The translations under genes were made by a program, and so were the position numbers. The notes below the pieces were generated by a model. That model saw nothing but the letters and a program-made list of their open reading frames with translations. It ran no database searches and was not told where the DNA came from. Positions 11,285-22,982 of a stretch of DNA of 64,000 bases are shown piece by piece. Source of the DNA: Aphrocallistes beatrix. Lineage: Eukaryota; Porifera; Hexactinellida; Sceptrulophora; Aphrocallistidae. Location: the NCBI GenBank assembly GCA_963281255.1, contig OY725494.1, positions 1,749,934 through 1,813,933 of the forward strand. The letters are read 5' to 3'. Position 1 is the stretch's first letter, and every line of letters begins with the position of its first letter.

Positions 11285-11425
11285 CATAGTATATCCTTAC
11301 TATTAAAACTCGATTAATGTGTATATATATACAAGCGCGCTTCGCTTGCTTGCGCTCCGCGGCTGGCGGACACTTCGTGTCCGCCGGAGGCTCCCTTCGA
11401 TCGCCTGGAGGTGACATTGGTTAAA
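11285..11425. mobile_element. CRE-MITE fragment, GC-rich end
   Basis: CCTTACTATTAAAACTCGAT, then a (TA)n tract, CAAGCGCGCTTCGCTTGC and the GGCTGGCGGACACTTCGTG block. It is truncated after about 140 bp. Confidence 0.75.
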
Positions 11426-11500
11426 ATTATTTATTAATTTAAATTAACTATTTATAATTATATAATCTAAATATGGAAATCTAATTTTAATATTATATGA

Positions 11501-13148
11501 TCAATGGGAAACTTGTTTCTGTTTTTTCGCCACTAATTCTGTCAAATGTGGTTCCGTTTTCAGAAGAGCAATTTTGCTAATCTTCGGGAATAATGGTAAC
11601 ATCCTTACCCAGAAGTTTTGGAGACTAAGTAAATTATATTCCATTTTCACTGATGAGTTGTTTGTGGGTTCCAAAAACTCTTCTTGAGTATCTTCCGGAA
11701 GTTCATCCACATTACAGTTGTAGGGATCTCTTGTTAGGACCATTTCAATTGCTTCAGTGTTGATCTGTGGGAAATATCGCTCAAACTCGCCTTGTAAGCC
11801 ATTGAGATGGTTTCTGATATCCTCTTTTAACTCTGCACCTATCGACTCCTCCCCTAAAATTTCACTCAATTTGTGGAAGGCCGAGACATTCCCTGAGTCT
11901 AATTATCTTTTCCAAAGAAGAACTTTTTCAATAAATACCCTGATGTGATCACTGTGTGTTATTATATCAGACTCCTTGCCCTGCAGCTTTTTGTTCAAAC
12001 TATTCAATAGTTCAAATACGTCAACTAAGTACGCAAGTTGAGTACCGAAACACTGGGTTTTCATGATTAATAAGAGATCATTCTTTTCCTGTCCATCAAG
12101 AAATGTCTCAAGCTCATATCGAAGTTCAAGCACCCTCTCTAGCATATTACCTTTTGATAACTACCGTACTTGGGTATAAAACAGTAGATCGTGATGTGTT
12201 GAATCGAAATGCGAACATAATTGTCGAAACAAACTTGTATTTAGCGCACTACCCTTCACATAATTTACTACTTTGATTACTTCGGTTAAGGTTGCTCTTA
12301 GTCTGGCAAGTAGCGTCTTTGAAGCAAGAGCCTCTCGATGGATCATGCAATGTGTTCCAACAACCTCAGGATTCTTCTGCTTAACTTGAGTAATAAATCC
12401 TGATCGAGAACCAAGCATGGCTGGTGCTCCGTCAGTACATACACCAACAAGCTTGTTCCAAGGAAATTTTGCTTCTAAGAAACTGGACACATAGGACATA
12501 ACGTCGTCTGCCTTTGTCGTTGCCTCCAACGGACGACAAAAAAGAAAACTTCCTCAACAGAGCCCCTATAAACATATCTTGCAAATACCATTAGTTGTGA
12601 ACACTGAGCGACATCAGTTGATTCATCGATTTGAATTGAGAAAAAGGTAGAAGAATGAATTTTTTTATCACCTGTTCCTTGAGATCGATAGCTATTTCCT
12701 GTATTCGACGTTGTACGGTGTTATTTGATAGCGAGATTTCTTTGATTTTGTTGTAGCTCCCTTCATTCAAAATGAGACGGGCAGTTTCTAGAAGGCAAGG
12801 TTTGATGAGTTCTTCTCCAATAGTATGGGTGTTTTGTTCTTTGCTATTTGCAATGAGATGTAGTAAGATGCCTCTACAAACTTATTCGACTCCTGTCGGA
12901 AATTCCCACTTGAATCATGTTTCGCTCTTTTGAGCCCCTCGGCCTTTAACTTAAGGTACTCAACCCCCTTGTCCACGAGCTCAGGGTGCATTTTAACTAA
13001 ATGTTCCCTCAGTTTCGATGGCTTCATAGACTCGTTAGTCAGTGTTTTATAACAGATAACGCACTGTGGAATTTGAGTATCATTTTTCATCATAAACAAA
13101 AAACCAAAATTAAGGAAACTTTCATTATACGACCTCTTTCTAGACATT
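11501..13148 (-). pseudogene. hAT transposase, ZBED5-like, frameshifted
   Basis: Reading right to left: ATG at 13,148 (MSRKRSYNESFL), a BED-type zinc finger with CVICYKTL and the H/C spacing of LREHLVKMHPEL, then a segment readable at 12,790-12,530 (FSIQIDESTD), then KLVGVCTDGAPAML and THCMIHREALASK (12,529-12,161), then ETFLDGQEKND (12,145-11,903) and a C-terminal part ending at 11,501. These blocks occur in this order in ZBED5-like domesticated or active hAT transposases; FSIQIDESTD and CTDGAPAM hold candidate catalytic aspartates. The blocks sit in different frames, so at least two shifts or stops break the gene. No introns are needed. A hAT-like terminal sequence near 14,094-14,111 may be its 5' end. 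Confidence 0.8.
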
Positions 13149-13215
13149 TTAAGGATGAAATCTTGGTAAACAATGTTGCAAGTTGTAATGTAAGATTTTT
13201 TCAATATTAAATATA

Positions 13216-13805
13216 CAGTAAAACCTCTCAGATCCGGGCAGTCCCGTCCGAACAGTGTCCGGATCTTAGAATTGTCCGGATCTCAGAATTTTGTCCAGTA
13301 TAGCATGCGAAACCGGTAAGTGTACAGTAATGGAAACTTATATGGCAGCGAGTTCTATTTCCTTATAAAGCGGCGATTTGTACACTCTTTTGGGAGGATA
13401 AGAGTGCTTTTTTCTCTTTGACATTCGGAGAAATCAGCAGATAATTGAAAGTTTACTGATTCAATTCCTCCATATAAGTAATTAAGTGCAGTAGATATTT
13501 ATGCAAGCTGCATATACTTCTCAGTTTAACATGGACTGGGTTTAATTTCATTATCCAGGTATCAAGCTTGTTGTGCACACAAGAAGCATATTAGTTGAAT
13601 GCTATTCTGAGAACCGGACAGCTCTAAATTTCAACGCTCTGCGTTCCGGACATTATCCATTTATTTTTAACCCATAATTTTTGTGAATTTTTGTGTCGAA
13701 TATTTTCATTGGTAGTAGAAAAAAATTATTAAATTTCTAGGAAAAATATGCCCGGTCTAGGGAGGTGTCCGGATCTAAGAAATCCGGATCTCGAAGGTTC
13801 GACTG
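13216..13805. mobile_element. pogo/Tigger-type MITE, 590 bp
   Basis: The ends are CAGTAAAACCTCTCAGATCC and, inward from the right, CAGTCGAACCTTCGAGATCC, flanked by TA. Subterminal GTCCGGATCT motifs are repeated inward at both ends. It lies between the hAT gene and the putative hAT terminus, so it probably inserted into that element. Confidence 0.75.
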
Positions 13806-14039
13806 TACTTATAGTAATCGACAAAGATTGTAGCTGGAACGACATTTCTGTAGGTAATATATAATAACAACCAATATAAATTTATCACAGGAATATCTTC
13901 AAACACGTTTAGTCAATATTAATTTATAATTCACAGTATGAAGCCAATTAGAAACCATTAATATCCTGCGAAACTAATAACAGAAAATGTATGCCGAAGT
14001 GATAATAAAAAATTCTGACCTGAATTCTAAAGATAAAGA

Positions 14040-14111
14040 AGCACTCCATTACCCCTCGAAAATCTTCATACCCCACTTGGGGTAATTACCCCGGGGTTGG
14101 GAACTGCTGTT
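14040..14111 (-). mobile_element. hAT terminal region
   Basis: On the minus strand the sequence begins CAGCAGTTCCCAACCCCGGG followed by GTAATTACCCC, the typical opening of hAT (Charlie-like) ends. It points toward the ZBED5-like gene. The opposite end was not found. Confidence 0.5.
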
Positions 14112-14429
14112 CTACACTTTCGAACTCATGTTTGAAGCTTTCTATTGCGTTATTCATTCTTAAGCTAAAAATCTTTTCAATCTATTAAACTTTGTGCCAC
14201 TTTTCACTCCCATTACCATTAGAAATGATGCGAGGAATGACACAGTTTGATAAATCTTAACCTTGGAAATTATTAAATCAAGAAGGTCTCTAACCTGAGT
14301 AATTCTAATGTGCAGGATATGGATTTGAAATCATAATATCTGCAACAGTTTGATTACATTTCACTCATGAATAGATCCACTTTATAACTAAATTTGAGGG
14401 AAAATAGTAAGGATTTTAAATACTTCTGC

Positions 14430-14745
14430 CCGATTAGAGTATATATATATACAAGCACACTCCGCTAGCTTGCGCGGCGCCGCTGCCGGACATTTTGTGT
14501 CCGCCAGAGGCGCTCTTTGGGTACCTCTGCTTACATTCTTTAATTATAAGGAAGATAACATCTCTAAAGATGTCTGTCTTACTGGTAAAATCGCTATCAC
14601 TCGAAAAATCATCAAATTTGCTAATTTTTAAATTTTTGAATGCTTAATGACTTCATAACAGAGTGATGAGTCTTTTTTTTTTGAGTAAAGTTATATTAAA
14701 AGTTATATCCTTACTATTAAAACTCGATTAATGTATATATGTGTG
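14430..14745. mobile_element. CRE-MITE, degraded copy
   Basis: Carries the (TA)n tract, a mutated GC-rich block (TTGTGTCCGCCAGAGGCGC), AAGATAACATCTCTAAAGAT and, at 14,705-14,732, CCTTACTATTAAAACTCGAT. The CRE site is mutated to TGACTTCA. Confidence 0.65.
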
Positions 14746-14756
14746 TATATATATAT

Positions 14757-14990
14757 ATACTACCCGGACAAAATTATTCGACCACCACGAAAACTTCCAT
14801 ACAAATAGTATTAAATTAGATCTATTAAAAAAGGATTAAACAGTAGAAAATACTCTATTTTTTAGTTCAAATTCGTAATCTGCACATTCTAATTATGTAC
14901 TCATAATTGAGAGTTTCAACTCAATCACTTATTTTTATGTAGAAAATTATCAACCTCCATCATATATAATGGCTGTGACGTGTCCTTAAA
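14757..14990. mobile_element. half of a Tc1-like MITE
   Basis: Starts CTACCCGGACAAAATTATTCG and parallels the left half of the 8,742-9,218 element in layout (CCATACAAATAGT, then GTTTCAACTCAATCACTT). No right half is present. Confidence 0.4.
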
Positions 14991-15059
14991 CCGTCTCTGA
15001 AAATCACTAAATTTGTCACAGATATCACCTATTGCGCAATCATATGATAACTAATCTAA

Positions 15060-15240
15060 ATTTTAACATTTGGATATTTGTACTGTGACACCATATTTAT
15101 ATATGCTGGTAATACATTCCTAAGCTCTATAGTGCTTGCTTAATGATTTAAAGTAGCTCATACATTTATTCTACCATTTTCTACCGCATCCCTAGTCCAA
15201 AATCCGCAAGTTACTGTGAGGCCTTATTTATAGGAGTGTA
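15060..15240. repeat. dispersed repeat shared with 58,700-58,843
   Basis: ATGCTGGTAATACATTCCTAAG through CTACCGCATCCCTAGTCC is found in reverse complement just before the mariner at 58.8 kb. Copy boundaries are undefined. Confidence 0.55.
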
Positions 15241-15331
15241 TGAGTAAATCTATCTAACTTGATAATCGCATTACTAACGGTAATTTGGTTCCGATTTTAA
15301 GGCTATTGATCATTATACAGTTGTGATTATA

Positions 15332-15504
15332 CAGTGGAATTCGCTTATTAGCAACTCCCTTATTAGCAATATTGCTCTATTACCAACCAATCTTCAGGTC
15401 CCAGGTGAAGATTTTGTGTTAATTCTGTTCCCTTATTAGCAACTTCGCGTATTAGCAACCATTTTATGAGCAAAACTCGAGTTGCTAATAAGCGAATTCC
15501 ACTG
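15332..15504. mobile_element. pogo-type MITE, 173 bp
   Basis: Begins CAGTGGAATTCGCTTATTAG and ends with its complement, flanked by TA on each side. The ends are perfect over about 25 bp, which suggests recent movement. Confidence 0.85.
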
Positions 15505-15925
15505 TACTTAAAATTCCATCTCCCAATAGCGAATATAGTATATTTAGGAGTGAATCTAGTATAATTTAATGAATAATTATTGCAGAGATATATTAACACA
15601 AATAGGGAATTCAATACAATAAAGAAACACTAAATACTCTCTCTCTTGAAGGCAAAAGCGAGCAGGTACGCGCGGGTTGTACGCCCATCAGCTTTCTGTC
15701 CACCATCAATAACAAACAAAATATGAATTTGCGAATTTTAAACTCCGTGGCAGAAGGGGACCCGAGGAGAATTAGCCTTCCAATTGTTGGAGTTTATTGT
15801 CAAACTTGAAAGCAACTTTTGCGAATACAGTAGTTGGTGGGTCTCGAGGTTTTCAATAGAGCCTAAAATTCTATTTTTGACATGAGTCACTACGAATATT
15901 AACTTCATCCATTTGAAGTATTATA
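15505..15925. other. spacer, nothing certain
   Basis: Contains an 83-codon minus-strand ORF that overlaps the MITE and is not credible. A segment around 15,650-15,790 is less AT-rich but has no recognisable product. Confidence 0.3.
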
Positions 15926-15929
15926 TTAT

Positions 15930-17214
15930 GATCTCTGTTTGTAAAATTAGCAGTTATTTCATTAGGTATTTTAAATTATTCCCCCGCCAGAGTATTTTGT
16001 ATGGAAAGTAAATTTCGTTCGTTGGCAATTAAAACAGTACTGTACTCCTTATGGAATCATGAAAACTACTTATATCATCTAAGTCATGCTCAAGTGTATT
16101 ATCTTCTCTTATTAAGGGGATTGCTTTTGCCAGCGCCCTGATAGCATTTTGAATATGGATATTTATAGAATATTGAGTGTGCGTTTCATTTACTTGTGAG
16201 AATAGCTACCAACTTCTTTAAGAAGATTGTCAATTGACAAGTTTCATTGATAGTAAGTATTGAAATAGAGAGGGGAATTTGTTATAGAAAGCTTTGACAA
16301 GTAAATAGGGATTAATTACGGCTGATATTTCAATGGTGGGCTCAGAATCATCTATAATAATTTTATATAAAAAGCCAACAATGGATTGTTCTCAGATAAA
16401 AAGAGAGTCCAACCATTACGAAGGTCTATCAAATGTAATTTAGTAATAAGCTCATTATAAGATGTAACTGGGGACTTAATAACTGTTTCCTCGTAATCTG
16501 TCTAAAAAGAAAAAGCTTCCTCCATCCTCAGCTGCTCTCTTTCTTCTTTGATAGCCTTTTCGTAATGATATTGTGGTCAGTGAGATGAAAAGAACAATTG
16601 GGGAATTCACGAGGTACTGCGGTTTTCCTCAGAGTCGTTCTGTCTCTCGGAACTGTCACAGTGCGTTGTCCATCAAAATATTCAAAAGTTCTCACAATAT
16701 CTTATTCTTTATCAATGATTCATACCTAGGGAGATAGGTGAATAAATACGAATGCCAGTCAACTCATACCTTGGGTACCACATACCAACTGGAGCCATAA
16801 ATCAAATCGAACCACAAATCAACTCGTACAAAGTAAACTAGTACTAAGTTCGCCACTAAATCAACAGAAAATCCTGCTTTTCGCTGTGTTTTTACAGATC
16901 TCTAATAAAAAATGCTATTAAAATTGTGCATTTCATTTGGTACATAGTTGAGACGATTTGACTTAGTGCTTTTAGACGAATTGGTAGTTGATATGAGTTG
17001 ACTAGTTCTCTATAAATACTAAAATAAGAGGAAAGATTTGAATGAGACAATAACAAACTTACCCCCAATCGCTAGTTATTATAGTAGTCTGCAGTGGGTG
17101 TTGGGATTGCTCTGTACCATTTTTGGCGCAATTCTTGATCTGTGGGGAAGTTGAATGAAGTATTGAATTCAGCTTGACTTTTATAGTTAGTTTTACAACC
17201 GGGAACATGCAGGC
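15930..17214 (-). pseudogene. degraded THAP-domain gene, P-element-like
   Basis: The minus strand around 17,214-17,065 reads GCKTNYKSQAEF, then FPTDQELRQKWYRAIPT: the start of a THAP zinc finger (paired Cys, Pro and Trp). A GT donor follows at 17,063. After about 320 bp, sequence from about 16,735 gives a damaged C-x2-H region, then DIVRTFEYFDGQRTV and TTLRKTAVPREFPN, matching the AVPxxF motif that closes THAP domains. Further coding-like stretches follow: LHLIDLRNGWTLFLSENN (about 16,420) and IRALAKAIPLIREDN (about 16,120). Stops and shifts separate the pieces, and one extra base breaks the first Cys pair. THAP domains bind DNA in P-element transposases and in host proteins derived from them. 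The first block is similar at DNA level to the THAP fragment inside the element at 61,083-62,735. Confidence 0.6.
16757..17006. repeat. small foldback inside the THAP intron
   Basis: Short inverted ends around AGTCAACTCATA (16,758 and its complement near 17,000), about 250 bp in all. It appears to have inserted into the intron of the THAP pseudogene. Confidence 0.35.
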
Positions 17215-17404
17215 ATTATTACTTTGAAGTAATAAATTCGTGCGAGTATAAGTGATGAGTGTAGAAATAGAAGTTTGAAATATAACTTAATAGAGTAGGC
17301 TTAATGCATTATATAGTAGAGTAATAGTTTAGTCCGATTTTTGGCTCCTGAAATTCAGCCAATCAAAATCGAATATTCACTAGGGTACTAGCCCATTCAT
17401 AGTA

Positions 17405-17450
17405 TCAAATTTTAGCCAGTGCCAGTGTCTTAATGTATTAGAATGCTATG
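17405..17450. repeat. degenerate terminal repeat of the P-like family
   Basis: The reverse complement reads CATAGCATTCTAATACATTA, close to the terminal repeat of the 61,083-62,735 element (CATAGCATTCTATACACTAA). It sits about 230 bp upstream of the THAP start, the same order as in that element. Confidence 0.45.
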
Positions 17451-17640
17451 GCTAAACCTATAAAGTTTAAATTCTAATTGATAAATATTTAATCTTTTAA
17501 TCATATTTTTGCGATGCGCTTTTCCTGAGTCAGCTCGAAGGTACTTATTTCTATTGTGAGTCTACATTTTATGAAATATCAATTGTCACAGTTGGAATCA
17601 CACTCATCCGAGTTTGCATATTCATTTTCACCCTTTATGC

Positions 17641-17705
17641 CAGTAGTTCTCAACCTCGGGGTCGCAATTAACATTTCTTGGGCTCGCCCGAAAAGTTTAA
17701 TGATA
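17641..17705 (+). mobile_element. hAT-type terminal fragment
   Basis: CAGTAGTTCTCAACCTCGGG then GTCGCAATT: a characteristic hAT end. The remainder of the element was not identified. The long ORF starting at 17,556 runs through it, so its first 50 or so codons are not part of the downstream gene. Confidence 0.5.
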
Positions 17706-17714
17706 TACCAACAT

Positions 17715-19530
17715 ATCCTGTGCTGCGGACTCCACATTGAGAAGGCCAGCATACATATGATTGGTGATTGGTTAGAAGATAGCGATTGGGTTGAAGCTTT
17801 ATTGGAGGCCAAAGTGGCTTCCTCTTGGCCAGCAGACTCTTTTTTAAAAGCAACACATATCACACGCACAAGACATGCACGTCAGGTAACTGCCTGTAGC
17901 CTTTATATCTTGCTGAAAGAAGCATACTCTCAGTACACAAAGGATCCAGATACTAGTGATCTAGTTGAGACGATAGAATAATGGATTTACAAGAGACAAC
18001 AAGAAAGTCCCCAGTTTCTGTTCTGGAATATTGCCTTGGGTCTGCAACTTCTTGTCTTGTCCTATGTACGGTCACTGCGAAAGGGTAATTTCCAACTTAC
18101 ATAGGGTATTTTACAAATCCTGCACCATGGTTCTTCATCATGGATCATACTCACTATGCACGGTGGCTGCCAATTAAGGTGCGAGACTTGGCAAGTCTAT
18201 GTCAAACACAACCAGCATAGCTGATGAATTCAGTAAGGACATGTTCACAGTCCAGAAACCTAGAAAACTAGATAGAGAGTGTTCTTAGTAATTGCAATCG
18301 ATCAAGCCCATGAACAGAAAAATGCATCTGTAAAGGAAGAAGGTGGGACTGTAGATTTGACACAAAGTCCGAACTTCCTGCGGCGGTGGGCAGTTGCTGG
18401 ACCAGAACTGGTTCGTATGATATTTAAATTTGATGTCGCTTTGGATGCATCTGATAATGCAGACCAAGAGATACTATTCCACGATGAACAGTCTGATAGT
18501 ATACAGACCACATTTACTCAACAAGTCAAAGTACTAGTTGAAGTGATGAAATCCATTTGCAGATGAGAGTAAGGATCTGTTTAAACTAGACACCAAAGAA
18601 AGTACTGATCCTGCTGTAGTCGAAGCAATTCAGAAGGCAGAGAAAACATGGACAAAAGCAGTATAATGAATATGTAACTGAGCGTATGCTTGGTGATATA
18701 CCCATTTCTGCACCAATCAAGAAAAATAAGCAAACACTGTTCAGTTGATCACCTGCAAAGGAACTATCCAAGACACAACTACAAGTCAAGTCATTGAAAG
18801 ATTATTGTGAATTGTTTCCACGGCTCTACATTGGATGTCAGACACGGGGTGGTAAAGTCTATGATTTCTTCATTATGAAAACCATGTCTATCCACCAGCA
18901 ATTTCTTGTCATGGAAGCCTACGTTTTGGGAACAAGGCAGACCTCCTAAGCTGTATTGAAAAGTATTGCACAACTCAAACTGTTGTACCAGAAGCTGGAG
19001 TCATCATCCTTAACGGAGTTGCTATTGTCAATATGGTCAGACCCGCTGCAGCCAAGACAATTGATGAGTATGCTTTAAAGGTGTTTGTTCTATATATTCG
19101 GAGCCAACTTCACAGAGCTTGTTGAGTGGATATTGTATGGGACCAGTATTTCGAGAACAACTTGAAATCACTGACCAGACAGAAACGAGGAAAAGGTGTT
19201 AGAATAAAGGTGCAATAGTCAACTTGTCTACCAGCAAACTGGCGGAATTTTTTCTTGTCGATGAAAATAAGTCTGATCTTTTTGCATTTCTCGCAAAGCA
19301 TATTGCACAGATTGTAACTAACAAACAAGTAGTTACAACATATGAGCCGGAAACCTATATGGACAAAACTTCCTCAGGCCAACCAGCCCTCACGAGAACT
19401 ATTGTGTTGTGGCTGCAAGAAGGGTTGTAGAGGTAGATGCAAATGCAGAAAAGCAGCTCTGAGTGTACAACTCTATGCAGTTGTGATGAAGATTGTGATG
19501 ACTAATGAGAATTTATATAAAAATTAAGAA
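17715..19530 (+). pseudogene. decayed multi-copy gene, function unknown
   Basis: Fragments in order on the plus strand: DSLLKATHI-type block (SFLKATHITRTRHARQVTA, about 17,840-17,890), then LSYVRSLRKGNFQL (18,058-18,100), then AHEQKNASVKEEGG and NFLRRWAVAGPELVRM (18,310-18,420), then SLKDYCELFPRLYIG (18,790), then GVIILNGVAIVNMVRPAAAK (19,000-19,060), VWDQYFENNLKSL and KRGKGVRIKV (19,140-19,210), KLAEFFLVDENKSDLFAFL (19,240-19,300), and a cysteine cluster CGCKKGCRGRCKCRKAAL (19,405-19,460). I remember this order from large uncharacterised proteins repeated in cnidarian, mollusc and fish genomes. At least five frame changes and stops separate the blocks. Residues such as the NMVRP block suggest an enzyme or transposase-like core, but I cannot assign a reaction. 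Confidence 0.6.
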
Positions 19531-19779
19531 TTCTGGCAACATTTGGCCCATGGCAACGACAAACAAATTTGGAATGTGACAACATTCCATTCTCAAAGTA
19601 GATCAAATCCGTTTATGTGACCCATCAAATTAATGGATTTGATGCTGATTGCAAATATCGCTATTAAAAATTGATCTAATAAGTTTTGAAAAAGTTAGAC
19701 AATTTGTGAACTTGTACCAGTTGTTCGGACGGACGGACACATGTGGTGTACTATTTTTTTCTTCGCAACTTTTCGCGAT

Positions 19780-20135
19780 GGCTCCGCATCTGATAATCTT
19801 TAGAAAGGTTCAATCTAGTTTTATGGCTAGTTTAATGCTTTTATGATATAATTGAACAAATCATATAGCCCTCACCAAACGAGATAATATCTCTAATATG
19901 TATGCCTTTATGTTATATTCGATATCACGCGAAAAATCACAGCATTTGTCAATTTTTAATTTATTGATACGAAATAATGACGTCATAACAGAGTAATGAG
20001 TCAGCATTTTTTGATAATAGTTTATCATATGTGTACGATATTAATATACAAATTCTCTTAAGATTTCAGGCTTCTATCACCAAAAATGGCTGAGTTATAG
20101 TCGATAAACACGAATTTCTAATTATAAAGGTTGTT
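19780..20135. mobile_element. CRE-MITE, degraded copy
   Basis: AACGAGATAATATCTCTAAT, CACGCGAAAAATCAC, TGACGTCA at 19,979, CATCAC and AAAAATGGCTGAGTTATAG identify the family. The GC-rich end is nearly lost. Confidence 0.65.
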
Positions 20136-20364
20136 GTTCAGTAATTAAATCCTATTTTCAACCCCAAGATTACGAGCTGTTCAAGAAAAAACAGTCCCAA
20201 GTATCACACTAATATGCTCATATCGATTAAGTATTGTACTACATACATTTTCTTGCATAGTATATCGTACTGTAGTTATTATACTATTGATTGTGTGTTG
20301 GTGAAATAAAATTTTTTCGTACTAGTTCATTTGGGATGCGTAGAAATACAAGGGGAAAATCATG

Positions 20365-20420
20365 ATTGGGTACCACGAAGGGGTAAATCGTGCAAATAAG
20401 GTTAAGAATCACTGATCTAA
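20365..20420. mobile_element. hAT-type terminal fragment
   Basis: GAAGGGGTAAATCGTGC and GGTTAAGAATCACTG resemble a hAT end. No partner end or gene was found nearby. Confidence 0.35.
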
Positions 20421-20970
20421 TATATCAAATATCTACTGTATATAGTTTTACTCTCGCAATATAAAACATTATACTGCACCGCAAAGACTGTCATTGTTAT
20501 TAATAGTTCAAAGGAATAACTTATAAGTATCTTGATTTTATTATTGTGTATAACAATAAAAAGGATATAGTAGAACCTATATATGCGGGGTCTCTATATT
20601 TGAGGAACTTCTTTATGTGAGGTAAATTTAGGCCATCTTCATTCTTTTCTATCCAAATGTGGAAAATGGGGAATGGGGAGATAAAAATTTGGGATATTAT
20701 TTTCCTATACAAATTAACCTCTGTAATTTAGAAGAAATGTTAGAGCGATTTTCTGGACACAATTCGCATTTAGTTAAAGGGTTTCATCTTAACTTGAACT
20801 AGAAAGCAAATTTCAGATCTTCTGGGTTACAATATTTTATTCCAAAAGTCAGAAAATGAACGAAAAAGATCATGAATTGACCTAATAATGAACAAAAATA
20901 GCTTGAATTTATTAGAATTGGATTATTCGAATCATTTTGGCAAAATATATTGGGATTATCCTTTAATGTT
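20421..20970. other. spacer with a possible pogo-type remnant
   Basis: 20,570-20,640 contains AGTAGAACCTATATATGCGG followed by TCTATATTTGAGG, which resembles a pogo-type end. Otherwise nothing recognised. Confidence 0.3.
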
Positions 20971-20974
20971 TATA

Positions 20975-21480
20975 GATGTATATATATATCTATAACGAAT
21001 TGATTGAAGAAACTTCCAGTCACAGAATGCAGATTTTTGGCATGTGTGAGTCTATAGGCAATGGCTCCACAAAGTTCTGACCTCAGACGAAAATGTCGGC
21101 TCATCATGAATTATGACGTCATTGTCACCTTTTCCATAATTAGAAATTTCAGTTTTTCGACCATAACTAAGCCATTTAGGTATAGAAGGCTGAAATCTTA
21201 ATAGAATGTGTATATTAACATATCTGACATATGATACAACTATTATAAAAGAATGATCACTCATCACTCTGTTATGACGTCATCATTACGCATCAAAAAT
21301 TTTTAAATTGACAAATTTGGTGATTTTTCGTGTGATATCGATTATAACTGTAGGACAGCCGTATTTACAGATGTTATCTCCATAATAATTAATCAATGTG
21401 ACCCCAGACTTCAGGCGGATACAAAGTGTCTGCCAGCCGCGCAGCGCAAGTAGGCCAAGTGCGCTTGTCATTTTTAAATT
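20975..21480 (+). mobile_element. CRE-MITE, near full-length
   Basis: Starts with a (TA)n tract and AACGAATTGATTGAAGAAAC, passes TGACGTCA at 21,115 and 21,275, and ends in a decayed GC-rich block (GCCAGCCGCGCAGCGCAAG) at about 21,430-21,460. ORFs inside are not coding. Confidence 0.75.
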
Positions 21481-21724
21481 GGTAAAGTCGTACAAAATTT
21501 GAATTAATCAAAAGACTTTAGTTACTAGCATAAAATTACTAAACATGATCGAAAATCCATATTTGGGGCTCATATTGTTGGGTGAGAGTCTTGTTGTGCT
21601 TGTAGAAACTTCGAATGCTATTACTTTTTAGTTTTGGTTTGAATGTCAGTTATCTGAAGTTATATGTTTTCAATGATTCCATAGGTACCAATTACGCCAG
21701 TGTAACTATGATATCTGATATTGG

Positions 21725-21915
21725 TACAGTCAGGGTCGCTTATTATGAATCCGCTTAATATGAACATTCGTTTATTATGAACTAACTTCCCGGTCCCAAT
21801 TTCATTTTTAGATAGGATTTGTATTGAATCAAGTTCGCTTAATGTGAAGTATCTCTATTATGAACATAATTTTTGGTCCCCTGGTGGTTCACAATAAGCG
21901 ACCCTGACTGTACTT
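21725..21915. mobile_element. pogo-type MITE, about 190 bp
   Basis: Starts TACAGTCAGGGTCGCTTATT and ends with the complement AATAAGCGACCCTGACTGTA. A related copy is at 60,880-61,063. Confidence 0.85.
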
Positions 21916-22940
21916 TAATGTTTATTGTTTAAAATATAATCATGAAGATTGCCATGTTCTGTCATTAAAACATAAATTAAAATATAAAAATAAAAGAAAA
22001 CTCAAAATTAATGCTTAATTTATCAGAATTCTTTACATTCGGATACAATATTCTTTTCCACAAATAACTTCTAAAAGATCTCAATATATTACTATTTTTG
22101 TCCTCAATTTTTGAAATCTATGATCTACGGTCATCCAAAATTCTAACATTTAAAAAATCCATCAAAATTACCCAAATCGACAAAAGCCCGCCACACAATT
22201 GGGGAGGATAATTAAGTGATATCATATACTGTGGCGTAGTCAGGGAGGGTGGGAAAGGAGCTATGGCCCCTGAAACATTTGATCACAACTTACATCTATC
22301 TATCTAACTCAGTGCAATATCCAGGGGACTATGGGTTTAAAACTTCCTAAATACTGATAAAATTTAATTTCATATTTTTAAATATTGTTGTATTTACAAT
22401 TGCTACAAGTAACTACTACACATTGTAAACATTCTTGTTTATTTATGTCATTTCGTTGATGATTTCTTCTGGTAGAACGATTCCTGGGGGCCTTTTTTTT
22501 AAATTTAGACGCTCAAATAGCAATCTACAGTAACTCTCGCCATCTATGTAGAAGCAAATTCTCATCCAAACACCCAAAATATAATATGATTCGCCTCTAT
22601 GCTTTGAATAAACGTTTAAAACTTAAATAAGATTGAGAAACCTTGTTAAAAAGCAATCATAGCGAAATAATATCCTTAATATTCTAACAATACAAATTTA
22701 ATATAATTAATGGCCTATTGAATTAGTGTTATTTCACTAATCGGAAAAAATTCACTAATCCAAACGATTTTTTCGATCATTTGAACAGAACTGTTTCAGA
22801 TTAGCTAGAGTGTACTACTGTATTAGCAAATAATTCGTTCACTGAATTTATTGACGATGACAAAGATAAGTTCGGGATACTCTGGTTTCTCTAACGCTGA
22901 AAAATCAATAACAACCCTTGACCTTGAAATGACTAATCGT
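21916..22940. other. spacer, nothing supported except a weak pogo-type piece
   Basis: 22,720-22,822 has CACTAATCGGAAAAAATTCAC and GATTAGCTAGAGTGTACTAC, which resemble a short pogo-type MITE. No genes. Confidence 0.3.
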
Positions 22941-22982
22941 ATAGAGCAGTAATCCGGGGGATCCCTTAGGGTCCCGCAAAAA

